From contig JACGWO010000001.1 of NCBI GenBank assembly GCA_034509735.1, forward strand, positions 31,747,966-31,811,965: a stretch of 64,000 nucleotides of DNA, read 5' to 3'. Positions 23,134 to 35,615 of this stretch are shown here, one piece after another. Every line of letters begins with the position of its first letter. Positions within the stretch are counted from its first letter, which is position 1. A model generated the notes under the pieces. That model saw only the letters and a list, made by a program, of their open reading frames with translations, searched no databases and had not been told where the DNA came from. A program made the translations under genes and the position numbers. The DNA comes from Sesamum alatum. Its lineage: Eukaryota > Streptophyta > Magnoliopsida > Lamiales > Pedaliaceae.

Positions 23134-25525
23134 TGTTAGAATAGGTGACCAGAAAGCCAATTAGATTGGCGGTTTTGGGTACTATTTAGCAATCTTTATT
23201 GACTTGATGAATATAGTAAGTATTCATCCATGGCACTGTGTGTTTTTTGTGCTTATTGAATACGTTAAACAACGTTTTAAAGTCACAACAAATGCCCATA
23301 GACCAAATGGATAACCCATGTAGTTGAGTTGCGCATTGGATGGCAGCTATGAAACCAACTTCTGAGGGTTAGTCTGGAATGTTCAAGGTCGAGGACCTCG
23401 AGACAGGGCATCAAGGGTCCTACAGAGACTAGCACTAAGGATTGCATTCATTGGATGCGTGTCGTGTTTTATCGGCGACAGACATTGGACGTCTATGCAA
23501 TATTAGTGGGTTAGTTGACAATGGTGTTAGTTGACTGAACTGACTCGCGGGAATCGTCATATGGAAGACTTGGAGGCTTAATCGGTATGACTGGAATTCC
23601 TGGCTCCGATAGTACGAGATTAGTCCTCGGACTTAAGGAATCATGGCAGTCACATGCATATGAAGGATGTATCTAGGGTCTGGCAAGAGATGTCTGTATT
23701 TGGGATACGTTCATCATAAGCTTTATCCAGTGCAGTCGGAATATGTATTGAGGATCCGTCATCTGTCAGTATATGACAGTCGTGTCTCCTATGCACTCTG
23801 AGACGGTTTAAGCTCTCTAAGTGTGTGGCCACAGCGATTGGTCGAGTAGGGAATGGTTTCCTACATCGATCAATAGAGCAGACATGTCTCGAGTTATTGA
23901 GCATAGTTGTCTACTACAGGATGGGAACCGACGTTCAATTCCATGCCCTAGACTTAGACCGGGAGACGGATGATGGAAGGACCGTACTCATATGGAACTC
24001 GGGAGCCTAAACGTTCACACCAACATTCACCTAGTCTCTAGTGCCATGGATCGTTGCTAGACGGCCACCCATGGTGACGGGCATTTTCCGATTAATGGTT
24101 AATTGAAAAATAATTACTTAAATTGGATTTAATTGACCCGTTGTGTTGGACACAAGCCCAAGTCTAGCTGAGGGTGAACCTAAAGAGTTACACACAAATC
24201 ACTATGGAATTGGTAGAATTAATTTCGAACTAATTCTAAAAGAAGCGAATTAATTTAATTGGATTAAATTAATTCAAGGAGAAAAGTAAATGATTGGATC
24301 ATTTATTGAGAAATCCATTTGATGGATGGTCCAAGAATTAATTAATTGAATTAGTTAATTTTTGGTTTTAGAACCTTTAAATTAATTGGATTAATTTATC
24401 GGGTTTGGATTAATTAATTGATTGGATCAATTAATCAATTAATTAGAGTTCGGACTTATATTTATTTAATTAGATTAAATAAACTTATGGGCTTTAATTG
24501 GATTGAGATTAATTGGATTAATTAATTCCCAATGACTTTGTTTGGACTTAATTTAATTATATTAAATAAAAATCCAAGACTAGTAGTCCTAGTCCATGGA
24601 AAAATTTAATTTATAGCAAGTGAAGGAAGAATTAAAATCTTCCACATGTGACCAGCCTTGATATGGTTTGGTGGGTGGTTTTATTTGCTATAATATTGCA
24701 TGGTTATGTAGAGAGTGGTGAGTGTATGTAGGTTGCTTTGGTAGTTAACCATAGAAGTTGATAGCTCGATCTTAGACTTTGTTCGGTAAGAGATTTCTAC
24801 TTACACAAGTTGGGGATTGGAAACCTCCTCATATTATAGTCTTCGGTCCTTCAGTAGCTTGATCGCTCTCTCTAACTATGTTCAACCCTCGCGCTAGTCC
24901 ATTTCTGGGTGCCTCGTTAGGCCATAGTTGTTCTACTTTATCCCCCGTTGAGCTATTTTGAATTCAACAACTCTACATACATAAAACCATTCACATAACT
25001 TGAATGCCTATGTCTTGCATGAATTTTCCCCTTCAAAACTCTCCAAAATTCTCTGAAAAACTCTCCTTTTTGTGTTCATACCTTTTGGAAAGGTTGAACT
25101 TAAAAACATTCTAAAAGGCACTAAACAATAGTGTTGTTTTGGAAGTGTTTCTTCTTCTTTTCTCTACTTCTATCTAACAATAGATTAGGGGATACACTCT
25201 TCCATAGTGTGGTGCGAAAAACTTAAAGGAATTCTCAGTTGAATTCTCAAGTGAACGGAAGGAGTACCGAAAAGGAAACAATGCACGTACCGGTTATACG
25301 TGTAGTAAACAAAAAAGGTAGGTTTTCTTTACATTTTCATGTATCTTTTTGTTTTCTTCCTTTAGCCACATGTCCAGCATCTTCTCCATCTTTATTTATT
25401 CTATGACAAACACCAAACGCCTGGGAACTTCAAAGGGAACACCCCTTTTAACCCGTTTTATATTATGCTTTAATTTCACGTTTTTACGCTTCCGTTGCGT
25501 TCCCGAGCCGTACCCGATTCTTTCA
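23134..25525 (+). mobile_element. 3' LTR of Cop-C (type II)
   Basis: Complete LTR from TGTTAGAATAGGTGACC to CCCGATTCTTTCA, about 2.39 kb. It is longer than its relatives partly because of a roughly 200-bp insertion at 24757-24955. The shared palindrome lies at about 24043-24073. It runs straight into the truncated minus-strand LTR of Cop-D. Confidence 0.9.
24757..24955. repeat. Unidentified insertion of about 200 bp
   Basis: Absent from the 5' LTR of the same element, where a GTTACTTATGTAGG stretch leads directly into GTGTTTTGAAC. The insert starts GTTGATAGCTC and ends GTTGAGCTA, so TAGCTC/GAGCTA form short inverted ends. A GTTCAACCC that fits the tRNA-type B-box pattern occurs near 24882, with no convincing A-box. 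It may be a small non-autonomous element (MITE or SINE) or filler DNA; I do not recognise it. Confidence 0.4.
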
Positions 25526-25955
25526 GATTCTCGCAAGTCATCTCAGTCAGTCGGCACTACCTTTGTCAACTAACCCACTAATATTGCATAGACATCCGAC
25601 CTCTATCACCTATGAAACACGGTACACATGTAATGAATGCAATCCTTAGTGCAAGTCTCGATAGGACCCTCGATACCCAATCTCGAGGTCCTCGACTTGG
25701 AGTGTTTCAGACCTATCTATAGACGTTGGTTCTATGACCGCCAACCTATGCGCGGTCCAACTTCTTGGACGGTCTGTGGGTGTTTCTTGTGACGTCGAAA
25801 CGACGTTCAATGCTAGAACTAAGCACAACAAACTCATCGTTGCTAATGATGAATCCTTACTACATTCATCAACATAATATTATTTTTGTTCAAAGATTGA
25901 CGAATGGTTCTCAAGATAGCCAACCACATTGACTTTCTGGTCACCTATGCTAACA
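25526..25955 (-). mobile_element. 3' LTR of Cop-D, truncated
   Basis: Only the U3-side 430 bases remain. They begin at GATTCTCGCAAGTCATCTC, the LTR interior, and end GGTCACCTATGCTAACA next to the polypurine tract. The promoter-proximal part and R-U5 have been lost at the junction with Cop-C. Confidence 0.82.
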
Positions 25956-25967
25956 ATCTCCCACTTG
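25956..25967 (-). other. Polypurine tract, Cop-D
   Basis: ATCTCCCACTTG, reverse complement CAAGTGGGAGAT, directly beside the LTR end at 25955. Confidence 0.85.
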
Positions 25968-28289
25968 ACCATTAAGTCAATTACCCACTTTGTTCAAAAC
26001 CCTCTGAGCATGAGTAATCTATGATACTGACTAAGGTCTCGTGAGTCTGCTATATTTACTTGCCGTAGCAATATGGTCTAGCCGTGTTGTCTCTATCCAC
26101 CATCACCGCCCGGTGATGGTGGTTGTCTAAGAATATTCCGTGGATCTTGTGATGAGATCTCAGGCCATAACTTTTGCCATAGCCTGATTGTCCGCCATCT
26201 AGGCGACCATCAGCTTGATCGTGCTAGGCACCACGTTCATCCTATGGACGTAGTTTTCATCCATAACCACTATCCAATCCAATCATTATTGAGTCTGAAT
26301 GTGCATACCTTTGAGACTAACCATTTTTTACTATGTTTTGGAAGATAGTATAGCTTTAGCCTTCCAAAAAAACTCTCCACAGACAGTGCATCGAGAACAC
26401 ATCTTTAGTCCTTATTCAGGTACTAAGGATTGTTCTTGATTGATGTCTCCACAGACGGTGCATTACCGATTTCTGTTGAGTTATGCAAGAAGCATACTCA
26501 ACATCGGATCCTATGCACTGAGTAAACATATCTCACATTTATCTAGGGTTAAGATGTAGGGAATACACAACATCCAAACCTTCTCATTAGTCTACCGTGA
26601 CTAAGTTTTGAATGGCATAATGCTTTATTCATAGTATTTAAGCTTTCTCATTAGTCTAACCATGACTGAGTCTCGAACAACTTATCCCTCTACATATCTG
26701 AGCTTTCTCATCAGTCTATCCTGACTGGGTCTTCGAGAAGCTGAATTCACGATATGTATGTGGGAACCCTTAAAAATGTCATGGAGAATTTTTGTGAGTT
26801 ACAGTTGTATATTAATGATTCCTAACGTCTTGAATTCATCCATTATGATCAAGACATCACACACTTAAATACTTGGAACACAAATTCTACTCCCACTGAT
26901 CACCTACGTCGTTCAAGACCGAGTCATACTCCGAGCTCGTCAAAATGATTATTCCAGTTATGCGGTGCTTCAAACCTCATTTGAATTTTCTAGAGGACTC
27001 TATGGCTCATCTCCATAAATTTAACTATGATGTCCAACATCACGTTCCGTAGGTTGTTTGGATCACTATCCAAGTTTGACCGAACTTATCCCGATCACTC
27101 GTACCTCTAAGACATTCGGGTTTGTTCTTAAGGGAACTGGAACATGATCAGTTTAAGTAAGAAATGCGATTATAAGCAACGTTAGCATTATTCTATCGTA
27201 AACTTGTACAAATCAGACACTGAGTCTAATTTGTCTCCCGCTAGTCCCTTAACGTATGTAGCATCCTCCTATATGCTCAAGGACTTTGGCGGGACACAGG
27301 CTTGCCAAACCATGGCACCATAATGCGTGACTCCTAGCAAAATGCCACGCTCCTCACGTTGGCAATGTTTGAGTCTACGATTATACGGGCTGAGGTAACT
27401 TGGCAAAACTTCGATCAACCTCCGTCCAACGAGGCTTGATCATTCCCTTTATTAGAGACCATCATACTTGGCCTTTACCAGAAGCGTTTCATTGAGAATT
27501 CCATTCCCAATTGGATGCTCAAGAGCTCCCACTAAATACACGGCTTTTTTTATCCTATCGAAATAGGTTTAATTTTGAGACCATTTTTTGGTTCACCACC
27601 TCAATCTAATTCCCAAACCTCCTATGGGACCTTTAGACTTGTGAACCCCCTTATGGTCTTGTGTATTTAGTAACCTACAGTTGTCTTACTGGATCCCTTC
27701 TAATAGACTATTTGGCAAGCCTACTTTGTCCAACAAAGAGCTTTTGGACTTTCTTTTTCAGAAAAGACTTGTAAATTTAGTCAATTCGAATCGTCTATTC
27801 CTAGATTCATCTAACTTTCCAATTTACTTATCTTTAATAAGAGGAAACCGCCCTAGCTTCTATGGATGCCAAATCTGTAAGTTGGTCTTGATTAATCCAT
27901 TTAGATCATTTGAATTTTGAGTACGTAAACCTTTTATGGGATGGTGTTCTAGGAATTTACGTGTAAACACTAGCAAACATGAATCAATATTCAATAGTTT
28001 TGTTGATCAAATATGTATGAAATAAAACCTTTGTCCAACAAGAGACATACTTTTGATCATGCTAGGTTACGTAATTCCTATACACTATCCTAACATGATC
28101 ACGATTATAGGCCTAACAAGTCTCTAGTCCTTTTCAGCAATGGTATCCCATTGTTGAATCCTAAAACTGTTCTTGACTTTTTAATCCTTATCACTTTCTG
28201 CAAACCACCCGCAGATTTGTGACACGAATGGTATCCAATACCAAACAGAGTAAAGTGATCATGTCAATACTCAATATCAAACTTTACCT
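25968..28289 (-). pseudogene. Cop-D pol, heavily decayed
   Basis: Minus-strand sequence collinear with Cop-C pol. It shows RNase H-side blocks near 26100-26300 (reverse complement of ATCCACGGAATATTCTTAGA), RT blocks near 26450-26950 and integrase blocks near 27300-27900. All frames are closed by stops. Small open frames here, such as 27681-27920 on the plus strand, are chance. The RT is shortened as in Cop-C, which suggests both descend from a similar deletion derivative. Confidence 0.65.
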
Positions 28290-29067
28290 TCATTGGAGAG
28301 GGGTTTAGGACACTCCCTCTTCCAATGGCCCTCTTTACGGCAACAAATGCATATGTTCTTAGGAATCTATGAACTTGACTGCTGAACCCTTTTGCTCTTT
28401 CCTTTACCTCCACCTTGTGGTGTAAAAGGAGCAGCACTCGAACTGCTTAACAGTTGATGTCACCTTAGCCTTCTTCCTCTTTTGGCATTGGGCACCCTTG
28501 CCTTTCGCTATAGAGGTTGAAGCCTCTCTTACTAGTACCGACAGTGCAAATTTTACAATTGTTGCCTCGTACTAGACCAACATAATTATCAACCTATGAA
28601 GATCCTTTTCAAGTTCATTCATGTTGATAATATATGGTTCATAGGAGGGAGGAACAAACTGAGGGATCATGTCAATGTATGTCTCTATTTCAAGACCGAC
28701 GTGGAGGTCTTTTGAGCTTCTCCACTAGGGATAGCATCATCACTCCGTGTTCCTTCCGTCATCTTTGCTCCAATGATGCCTCCGTTGTATGATATCCACA
28801 TGCTGGTCCGAGACCGCATAGACATTATGCAAACAAAGTTGAGCCAACATTATTATATCCTACTTGTCGGTGGTCGTCCTTCAACTTCTTCAACGCCAAG
28901 CGTTGCTTTAGTTGTCGACCCCTCTAGCAAGGGTTCAGGAACGTCCTCATCCAGTATGTGAGTTAAGGTTCTGGAAATCTAAGACCATCTTAAGATTTCA
29001 CAGTCAATTCGTGTAGTTGGTTCCATTAACTAGCCTCTAGTAACGCATTTGTTGGATGCTTAGACAT
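28290..29067 (-). pseudogene. Cop-D gag
   Basis: Copia Gag on the minus strand. The start ATG at 29067 gives MSKHPTNALLE, the same MSKxP opening as other copies, soon followed by stops. At the C-terminal end (about 28313-28355) the zinc knuckle survives: CICCRKEGHWKREC has all four CCHC ligands, unlike the Cop-C and Cop-E copies. Between them, traces of the HIRYA..K.FF.AKM and NMNELEKDLHR regions are readable, with shifts. No functional product expected. Confidence 0.72.
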
Positions 29068-29430
29068 TCAAAATATACAAAGCAGAAAATAGTAAGCAAA
29101 ATGAAGTAATATTAAATTTAAGTTAAGACTCGGTCTTTAGTCCTTAACCTCTCCCAGTATTTCTACAAAGGCCCATCACTCTCAAACGAGATTTCTTGAA
29201 ACAGATTCCTAGTGGGTTTGGGGTCCACAAGCAAAATTCTCCATACCTCGCTTTTACGATTCGGATGGAAAATAACCTTGTGGGAGGTATTCCATACCGT
29301 TCTCGTCCAACAAGATCCCCAAGATATTTTATCTCACCATTTCACGTGATCCCGAGGACTCCAAGCGAATCATGTTATTCAGGCATTAGTCCCGACCCAT
29401 CAACCGAATCATAGCACTCACTGCTACCGC

Positions 29431-29523
29431 TACGACTCGTGAGATAGTAACAGGAGTATATTCACTTCGTTCACAACAAACGTGCAGCTTATTTTTAGGA
29501 TAAAAGATGTGCCACGATTCGTG
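29431..29523 (-). other. Paired CACGAGTCGTG-like palindromes in leader
   Basis: TACGACTCGTG at 29431-29441 and CACGATTCGTG at 29513-29523, start-to-start 82 bp. Each is one substitution away from the Cop-C version on the minus strand. Confidence 0.6.
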
Positions 29524-30226
29524 AGACCACGCAATTAACTGAAACTAGCTTCCTCACTTTGTCATGGATGGAAGGCTTGGACGAACAACTTAAGTTCTAG
29601 TCCATTTACTAGGGGTCTAATATTTTAGATTGGTCCAACCAAGTTGAGAGTTTTAATGGAACGAGACCTCATCACATATTAAGTATTTTGCATGCGTAAT
29701 AGTAGGAATATTCTAAGCAAAAACGTAAACATACATGAAGCATATAGAATACTCAAAGCATTAAAAAAATACATCGCATGCAAAATAAAACCTAACACGC
29801 CCCTGTAGGATGATCACAAGCCCATACCTATGCGACCCACTGAGCCCGCAGTGGGTATATGGTCAATCTAAGAGTAGGCCCTACGCTATTACAAGATTTT
29901 AATAACCCATTACATGCAATGGGCCTTGTAAGTCCTCTTCATCTTCTTGGGCTCTCCATCGTAAGCCTACACCGGGCTCTTCTCCATTTATCCTCCATGG
30001 CAACCAATGGCCCCTCCATGGCCTCCAACGCCTTGGGCTTGCCTTTTCTTGTAGCTTTTATTTACAAAAATACAACCTCACCAGTATTCTACACTTATTA
30101 CATCATAAAAATAAGAAACCCCAGTCAATAGTAAGGGGGAGTACGTTAGGAGTGAGAAAAAAAGCCTTATTATTCCAAGGCAAAAACGAGAGAGGTGAGA
30201 AGATGCAAAGAGGCACACAGGCCCCA

Positions 30227-32214
30227 TGAAAGGATATGTGGATCGTCCCGGGAAAATTGTGCGAATGCGGAAGCGCGGTATAAAATAAAATAGCAGAATT
30301 TAAAACATGCTTTTAAATTAAAGAACACGTTTCAAGGGGTGTGCCCTTGAAATTTCCCGGGTGTTTGGTGTATCTCATGAATAAATAACATGTAAGCAAT
30401 CATGGAGGCCATAGGGTTGAAAAATAAAAGAGGCGAAAACGTAAACCGAGACCTACCCGTTGTCGTTTTCGTCTTCAACGGCTACACGCGTTGTTCCCCA
30501 TTTTGCACCAAGATCTCGTTCTTGAGACCCTCCAAATCGTGACACACGATCCACCCACGTATCTTGCACGTCGTGCTAGCAACGAACAAGTATGTAATTT
30601 TTCGAGTGGATGAATCAACAACACGTTATGAATTAACGGTATTGATTCATCAATGTTCTAATGTTCCAAGAACAAAATAACAAGAATTATTTTCTTGCTA
30701 AGAGAGAGAGGGGGCGGACGAGAGGGGAGAGGGAGTGTGTTGTGTGTTGTGTGTGTGTTGGAATTTCATCATCCTTCAAAAGGTGCAAGGCTAGGGGTTT
30801 ATATAGAGCAGGAGTTTAATCCTCTTTAAACTCCAACTCTTTAGAAGCTTAATTTGACTAGGATTTTGACCTAGTCAAAGTCCTAGTCAAAGTAGAATTT
30901 GACCTTGTCAAATTAAATCCTAGCCTTTCATCTCCCCCATTAAATCTCAACCATTAATTTAATTTAATGGAATATTTAAATCCTATTAAATATTCCAAAA
31001 TGCCAAATAAATATAATAAATAAATATTAATATTTATTCTAGACCCATTAAATTAATTCCCTTAATAAATCCAATTTATTAATTTAATTCCCTTTATCAA
31101 ATAGTAGGAATTAATTCTCCAAGAAAATATAGGACCCGATTAAATCCAATTTAATCATTCCTTTACTCCAATATTTAATTCCAAATTAAATACTAAGTGT
31201 GTGTGTGGATAGTGTGTGACTCTTTAGGTTCACCTTTCAGCTAGACTTGGTCGGATTCCTAGAATCCGTCCGTTACCATAGGTGGCCATCTAGCAACGGT
31301 CCATGGCACTAGAGACTAGGTGAAATATTCGGGGATGAACATTTAGGTTCTAACAGTACACTTGTCCTTCTGTCTTCGGTCTCATCACTTCGGGTCTAGG
31401 GCACGGAAAATGCAGGTACCCATTTTGGACCTAAGTGTCGGTCTGTCCTTACTAAACGCCGCAAGGGAAACCTTCCCTTCTGTTCAGTTACTGTGGCCAT
31501 AGATTTTAGGGACAAGACACAGAGCATACATGAGACTCAACTGTCAATGCCTTTTGACAGGAGACAGATCCTTTTCTTGAAAATTACTGTCACGCTGTAC
31601 ACCAGAGCTGCACTAGACATGGCTTATGACTACTCAAGAGTATTTTGGCAATCTCTCACCATATCTAAGATACAGACCTGATGTACAGGTAAACTCAGTA
31701 GTTCCTCAAGTCAAAGGACTTGACCTGTACCGTTGGAACCGGGAATACACGTCGTACCTTGCTGACCATACTCAAGGTCCTCCGTAAGACGGTTCCCGCG
31801 AGTCACCTCAGTCAGCTGCTTCCTAGCATGCTAACCCACTAACACTGCTTAGACGACCTTCGTCACCCGTCGATGAAATACGACAGCAGATGCTTAGTGC
31901 AAGTCTCAAGGGGAATCTCGGTACCCATTTTCGAGATTCCTTGACTTGGAGATTTCCGGACTGATTCGGTAAGACTGATTTCATGGACCTACCTCCAAGC
32001 GTAGTCCCAGTCCCCGAAATCGATTCTCAGTCCGTGGGCTTTGTTTGCGTAGTGAACAGATATGTGATAGCAGATATAAGTGAACGTAAACAAAGTGTTG
32101 CCATATGAATTTTCACTTCTTTATTCATAAATGATTTACCAAACACCTGAAATTGTCTAGACATAGGTTACATATTCCCGCCAAAATTGGCTTACATGGT
32201 CACCTATTCTAACA
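30227..32214 (-). mobile_element. Solo copia LTR (type I), TSD CCCCA
   Basis: A complete 1988-bp LTR from TGAAAGGATATGTGGATCG to CCTATTCTAACA, with CCCCA at 30222-30226 and again at 32215-32219. The leader is collinear with Cop-C across the insertion (AGGCACACAGGCCCCA joins ACCCAACAAATAAA). It carries the palindrome at about 31274-31304. Confidence 0.92.
30798..30806 (-). promoter_or_regulatory. TATA box of type I LTR
   Basis: Minus strand CTATATAAA, a full plant TATA box, followed in LTR sense by a stretch with GA/GT runs (30705-30760). It lies about 570 bp from the LTR 3' end. Confidence 0.65.
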
Positions 32215-32339
32215 CCCCAACCCAACAAATAAATTTAAATAAACCATACATGCGGTCTAAGGGCTTTGTGACCATCCTTTTTCCATCCAATTAACAAATA
32301 GCATAAATACACATCTCACGTAAAACATGCTATTCATAA

Positions 32340-33325
32340 ATATATGATATCCCATACCATAAAATAAGTGCAGAAATTACATGCAAAATATTCACACCAA
32401 ACATTGGATAATGTTGCAACCTATGCAAAAAGATTTTTGTTGAAAAATCCTTTTTCATAATTAACAAGGCTACATTAATTCTAGGAAATAACCAATCCCA
32501 ACCAGAATTAAAATGCCCCAAGTTAATTAGTTCAGAAAAATTCCCAGAATAATACAGAAAATCATATTTCTGAAAATGCACGAAAATGAAGCAAAATTGA
32601 AAAAAAACGGTCAGGGGCAGCCGCCACTGCCTGCGCACGCGCGGGCAAGCAGCTGCTGCGCAGCACTGCGCGCATGAAGGCGCGGTGCACGCGGCTGCAC
32701 GCGCTGGCGCCTGCCTGCTACCTACTGTGCGGCCTGCCTGCCGACCGCCACCGTTTTTCATGTTTCAACGTTTTTCTTGCAACTTCTTTTCCTCAAACAC
32801 AAAAATAATTAATTCAAGAATATAACCACATATTCAAGAATCCCAAAATTTAATATTTTTGTAATATTAATACATGCCAAAATCTACACATTCTCATGCC
32901 ATAAAAATAACCATGATGTCTAACATCATAAAACGTAGAAATTAATGAGAAATTTTACACGTGAATTTTGATCATTGGTGCAACCATTGCAAAAATTAAT
33001 TCTTGTTAGGAAACACTTTCCTCATTAATAAAGCAATATTTATTTGAAGGAAATTCCAAATCTCAACCAAAAAATAAACATCCCAAGTCAATGGGTTCAG
33101 AAAACGCAACAAATATCATAAAAATTATTCAGAAAAAATAGTTTTGAAAACGAGCCAAAAAATGGGAAAATGAAAAACGGTACCGGCTGGCCTGGCTAGA
33201 CGCGGGTGCGTGCACGCGCCCATGCCTCTGCATGCGGCTGGCACAGTCTACGTTGTCCGCGCGCGCGGGCAGGGGCATCTGTGCGCGCGGCCAGTGTGTT
33301 GCTGTTGCCGGTACACCGTTTTTCA
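32340..33325 (-). repeat. Duplicated leader segment with two GC-rich islands
   Basis: Two diverged copies about 570 bp apart. Both show a CATAAAA..GTAGAAAT-like start, an AACCAAT/CAACC(A)AAAA and CCCAAGT..A(T)GTTCAGAAAA middle, then a GC-rich island. Island 1 runs 32601-32760, from AAAAAAACGG to CCGTTTTTCA. Island 2 runs 33171-33325, from TGAAAAACGG to CCGTTTTTCA with GGTACCGGC/GCCGGTAC inside. Cop-C and Cop-F have one island each. Confidence 0.6.
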
Positions 33326-33544
33326 CCTTCTTTTGGTATTTTCATGTAATTTTCTGAACCACAAGATAACTCCAACCCAAAAACTTGTATATATACATTC
33401 AAGAAATTCAAGATCCAAAATCCCATGTAAAATTAAACGCCAAACAAGATCTATGCTAAACATGCTTCAAACGTAAATTAAAACACGTTAAACATGCTTA
33501 AACACGTATGGCACAAAGAATTCTAGGCCTATACACCGAACCGG

Positions 33545-33556
33545 GCTCTAATACCA
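33545..33556 (-). other. Primer-binding site, Cop-D
   Basis: GCTCTAATACCA, one mismatch from the reverse complement of TGGTATCAGAGC, one base from the LTR at 33558. Confidence 0.85.
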
Positions 33557-33557
33557 C

Positions 33558-35615
33558 TGAAAGCGGGTGGATTGGCCCGGGAGAGGCGCGGCGGAAGCGC
33601 GGGGACTTGCGAATATAAAACTGCAAAGCGTAAATTAAACGGATCAAGGGGTGTGCCCTTGATTCTCCCGAGAGTTTGATGTATCTCGTGTTCAAGAAAG
33701 ACACAACATGGAGGCCATAGAATTTGGGAGAACAAGAAACGTAAAGAGGAAACTTGCCCTCGTAGTCTTCTTCGTTCGGCTACACGCATTGTTCCCCGTT
33801 TTGCCACCAAGATCTTAAAGTAGGGACCCTCTAAATCATCGACACGCTACACCAGAAAGCAACGAACTCTCATGCTAACAAGAAATATTTAGGGGAGAAG
33901 GAACATCGATATAACGCTATTGATTAATGCTATCGACGTCTCTAATGTTCTACCTAGAATTAATCAAAAAGAATAATAGGGAAATTCTTGGAGCGAATAG
34001 AGAGAATGGACGAGAGAGAGAGAGAGAGATGTGAGATGAAAGTTGTGGAGATTAGTGTGTGTGTGTGTGTGGTGTGTGTGTATTTTGAGTATTTATACAA
34101 AACATAGTTTCCTATTCCTACTCAACCTCTTCCAAAGAGGCACACTTTAACTAGTATTCTAACCTAGTGAAATCCTAGTCAACCTAGGCTTTGATTAAGT
34201 CAAATTAATCATGGCATTTCAAATCATAAATCTGTAGATCAAATCTCGTCCATCCATCCTTGATCGGATTTATGGAATGGGCTTATTTAATTCTAAATTA
34301 AATAGTCCAAAGGTCTAATGGACTTTATATTAAATCCTATTTAATATTCCAAGCCCACTAATTAATTCACCCTTTTAATCTAATTAAAAGGGAAGCTCAT
34401 GCTTTATTAAATCGATAAATCCAATTTATGAACTCAAGCCCGATTAATCCAATTAATCCATCAAGGCTTGAATCTCCAAGAAGTATAATTTAATCTTATA
34501 AATTAAAACCTTCTCCCGGAATTAATTCAAAATTAATTCCTTTCACATCCGGTGTAGCGGGTGTGACTCTTTAGATTCACCCTCAGCTAGACTTGGACCT
34601 ACGTCTCGTTGTCTCATAACCAAAGTAGTCCGTCACCATGGGTGGCCGTCTAGCAACGGTTCGTGGCACTAGAGACTAGGTGAATATGTGGCGTGAACAT
34701 TTTAGGCTCCGAGTTACATACAGGTACGGTCCTACTGTCACCTTTCTCGCGGCCTTAGTCTAAGGCATGAATAGGATGTCGGTTCCCATCTTTGAATTAG
34801 GCATCTATGCTTCAAATTCGAGAGAGGTTTAATTCGTTGATTGACCTAGGAAATCTTTTCCCACTCAATAAAGTGCTATGGCCATAGAGTTTGAGAGTCT
34901 AAACCATCTCAGAGAGCATAGGAGATCTCGCTGTCATAATCTTTGACAGGGAACAAATCCTATCTTGGAATCCACCGTTCTCTCTACGTACTTCGTTGCA
35001 CTGAACAAGGCTTATGATGGCCATGTCTTATGACACAATCACCGCTTGCCAGATTCAAGATACAGCATTTGTATGTAAGCGATTGTCGTGATTCCTCAAA
35101 TCCGAGGACTAATCCCGTACTATCAGAATCGGGAATACAAGTCATACCGACCAAGCCCGTGCGACTTCCATATGACGATTCTCGCGAGTCAACTCAGTCA
35201 GCCGGCACTACCTTTGTTAACTAACCCACTAATATTGCATAAACGTCTAACGTCTGTCACCGATGAAACATGGTACTCATGTAATGAATGCAATCCTTAG
35301 TGCAAGTCTCGATAGGATCCTCAATACTCAATCTCGAGGTCCTCGAGTTGGAGTGTTTCAGACCTATCTACAGAAGTTGGTTCCATGACCGCCAACCTAT
35401 GCGCGTCCAACTTCTTGGATTCATATGTCCGGTCTGTGGGTGTTTGTTGCGACATGAAAACAACATTCAATGCTAGCAGTAAGCACAACACACTCATCGT
35501 TGCCATTGATGAATCCTTACTACATTCATCCACATAATATTACTTTTGTTCAAAGATTGATGAATGGTTATCAGAACAGCCAACCACCTTGACTTTCTGG
35601 TCATCTTTCGTAATA
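33558..35615 (-). mobile_element. 5' LTR of Cop-D (type II)
   Basis: 2058-bp LTR from TGAAAGCGGGTGG to GGTCATCTTTCGTAATA, the latter a mutated form of GGTCACCTATTCTAACA. The palindrome is at about 34636-34666. It joins Cop-E pol sequence directly at 35616. Confidence 0.85.
34012..34098 (-). promoter_or_regulatory. TATA box and adjacent GA/GT microsatellites, type II LTR
   Basis: GTATAAATAC (minus, 34089-34098) is a good TATA box. In LTR sense it is followed by a GT-type run (34055-34080) and a GA-type run (34012-34029). This mirrors the type I layout, so the promoter plus simple-repeat arrangement is shared by both LTR types. Confidence 0.6.

Larger units (their letters stand above)
13839..25525 (+). 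mobile_element. Cop-C: Ty1/copia with both LTRs
   Basis: Complete order on the plus strand: 5' LTR (start lost), primer site, long leader holding a nested solo LTR, gag, pol remnants, polypurine tract, 3' LTR. Gag and pol carry many stops. The right side (GATTC at 25526) abuts a truncated opposite-strand LTR and the left side abuts the Cop-B LTR, so no target duplication can be verified. Confidence 0.88.
29068..33544 (-). other. Cop-D non-coding leader (5' UTR)
   Basis: About 2.5 kb after removing the solo LTR 30227-32214 and one CCCCA. It follows the Cop-C leader pattern in reverse: palindrome pair (29431-29523), the GATCACAAGCCC/CCCCTGTAGGATGATCAC zone (about 29800), a tract of CCCAACAA, then two GC-rich islands and the primer site. 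The section with the island is present twice (32340-33325). I see no coding signal. Confidence 0.75.
25526..35615 (-). mobile_element. Cop-D: Ty1/copia, minus strand
   Basis: From high to low coordinates: 5' LTR 33558-35615, primer site 33545-33556, long leader with a nested solo LTR, gag 29067-28290, pol remnants to 25968, polypurine tract, truncated 3' LTR 25955-25526. The high end abuts Cop-E pol sequence, which suggests insertion into Cop-E. The low end is cut by Cop-C, so no target duplication can be checked. Confidence 0.85.

Noticed and set aside
24850..24900. tRNA gene suggested by GTTCAACCC
   Set aside because: No A-box at proper distance and no cloverleaf that I can draw; kept only as a hint in the insertion entry.
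27681..27920. 79-codon plus-strand frame
   Set aside because: Antisense to the decayed Cop-D integrase; no independent support.
32330..32761. 143-codon frame over the Cop-D leader island
   Set aside because: Same reason: low-complexity Ala/Arg stretch in non-coding leader, no match to the other islands.
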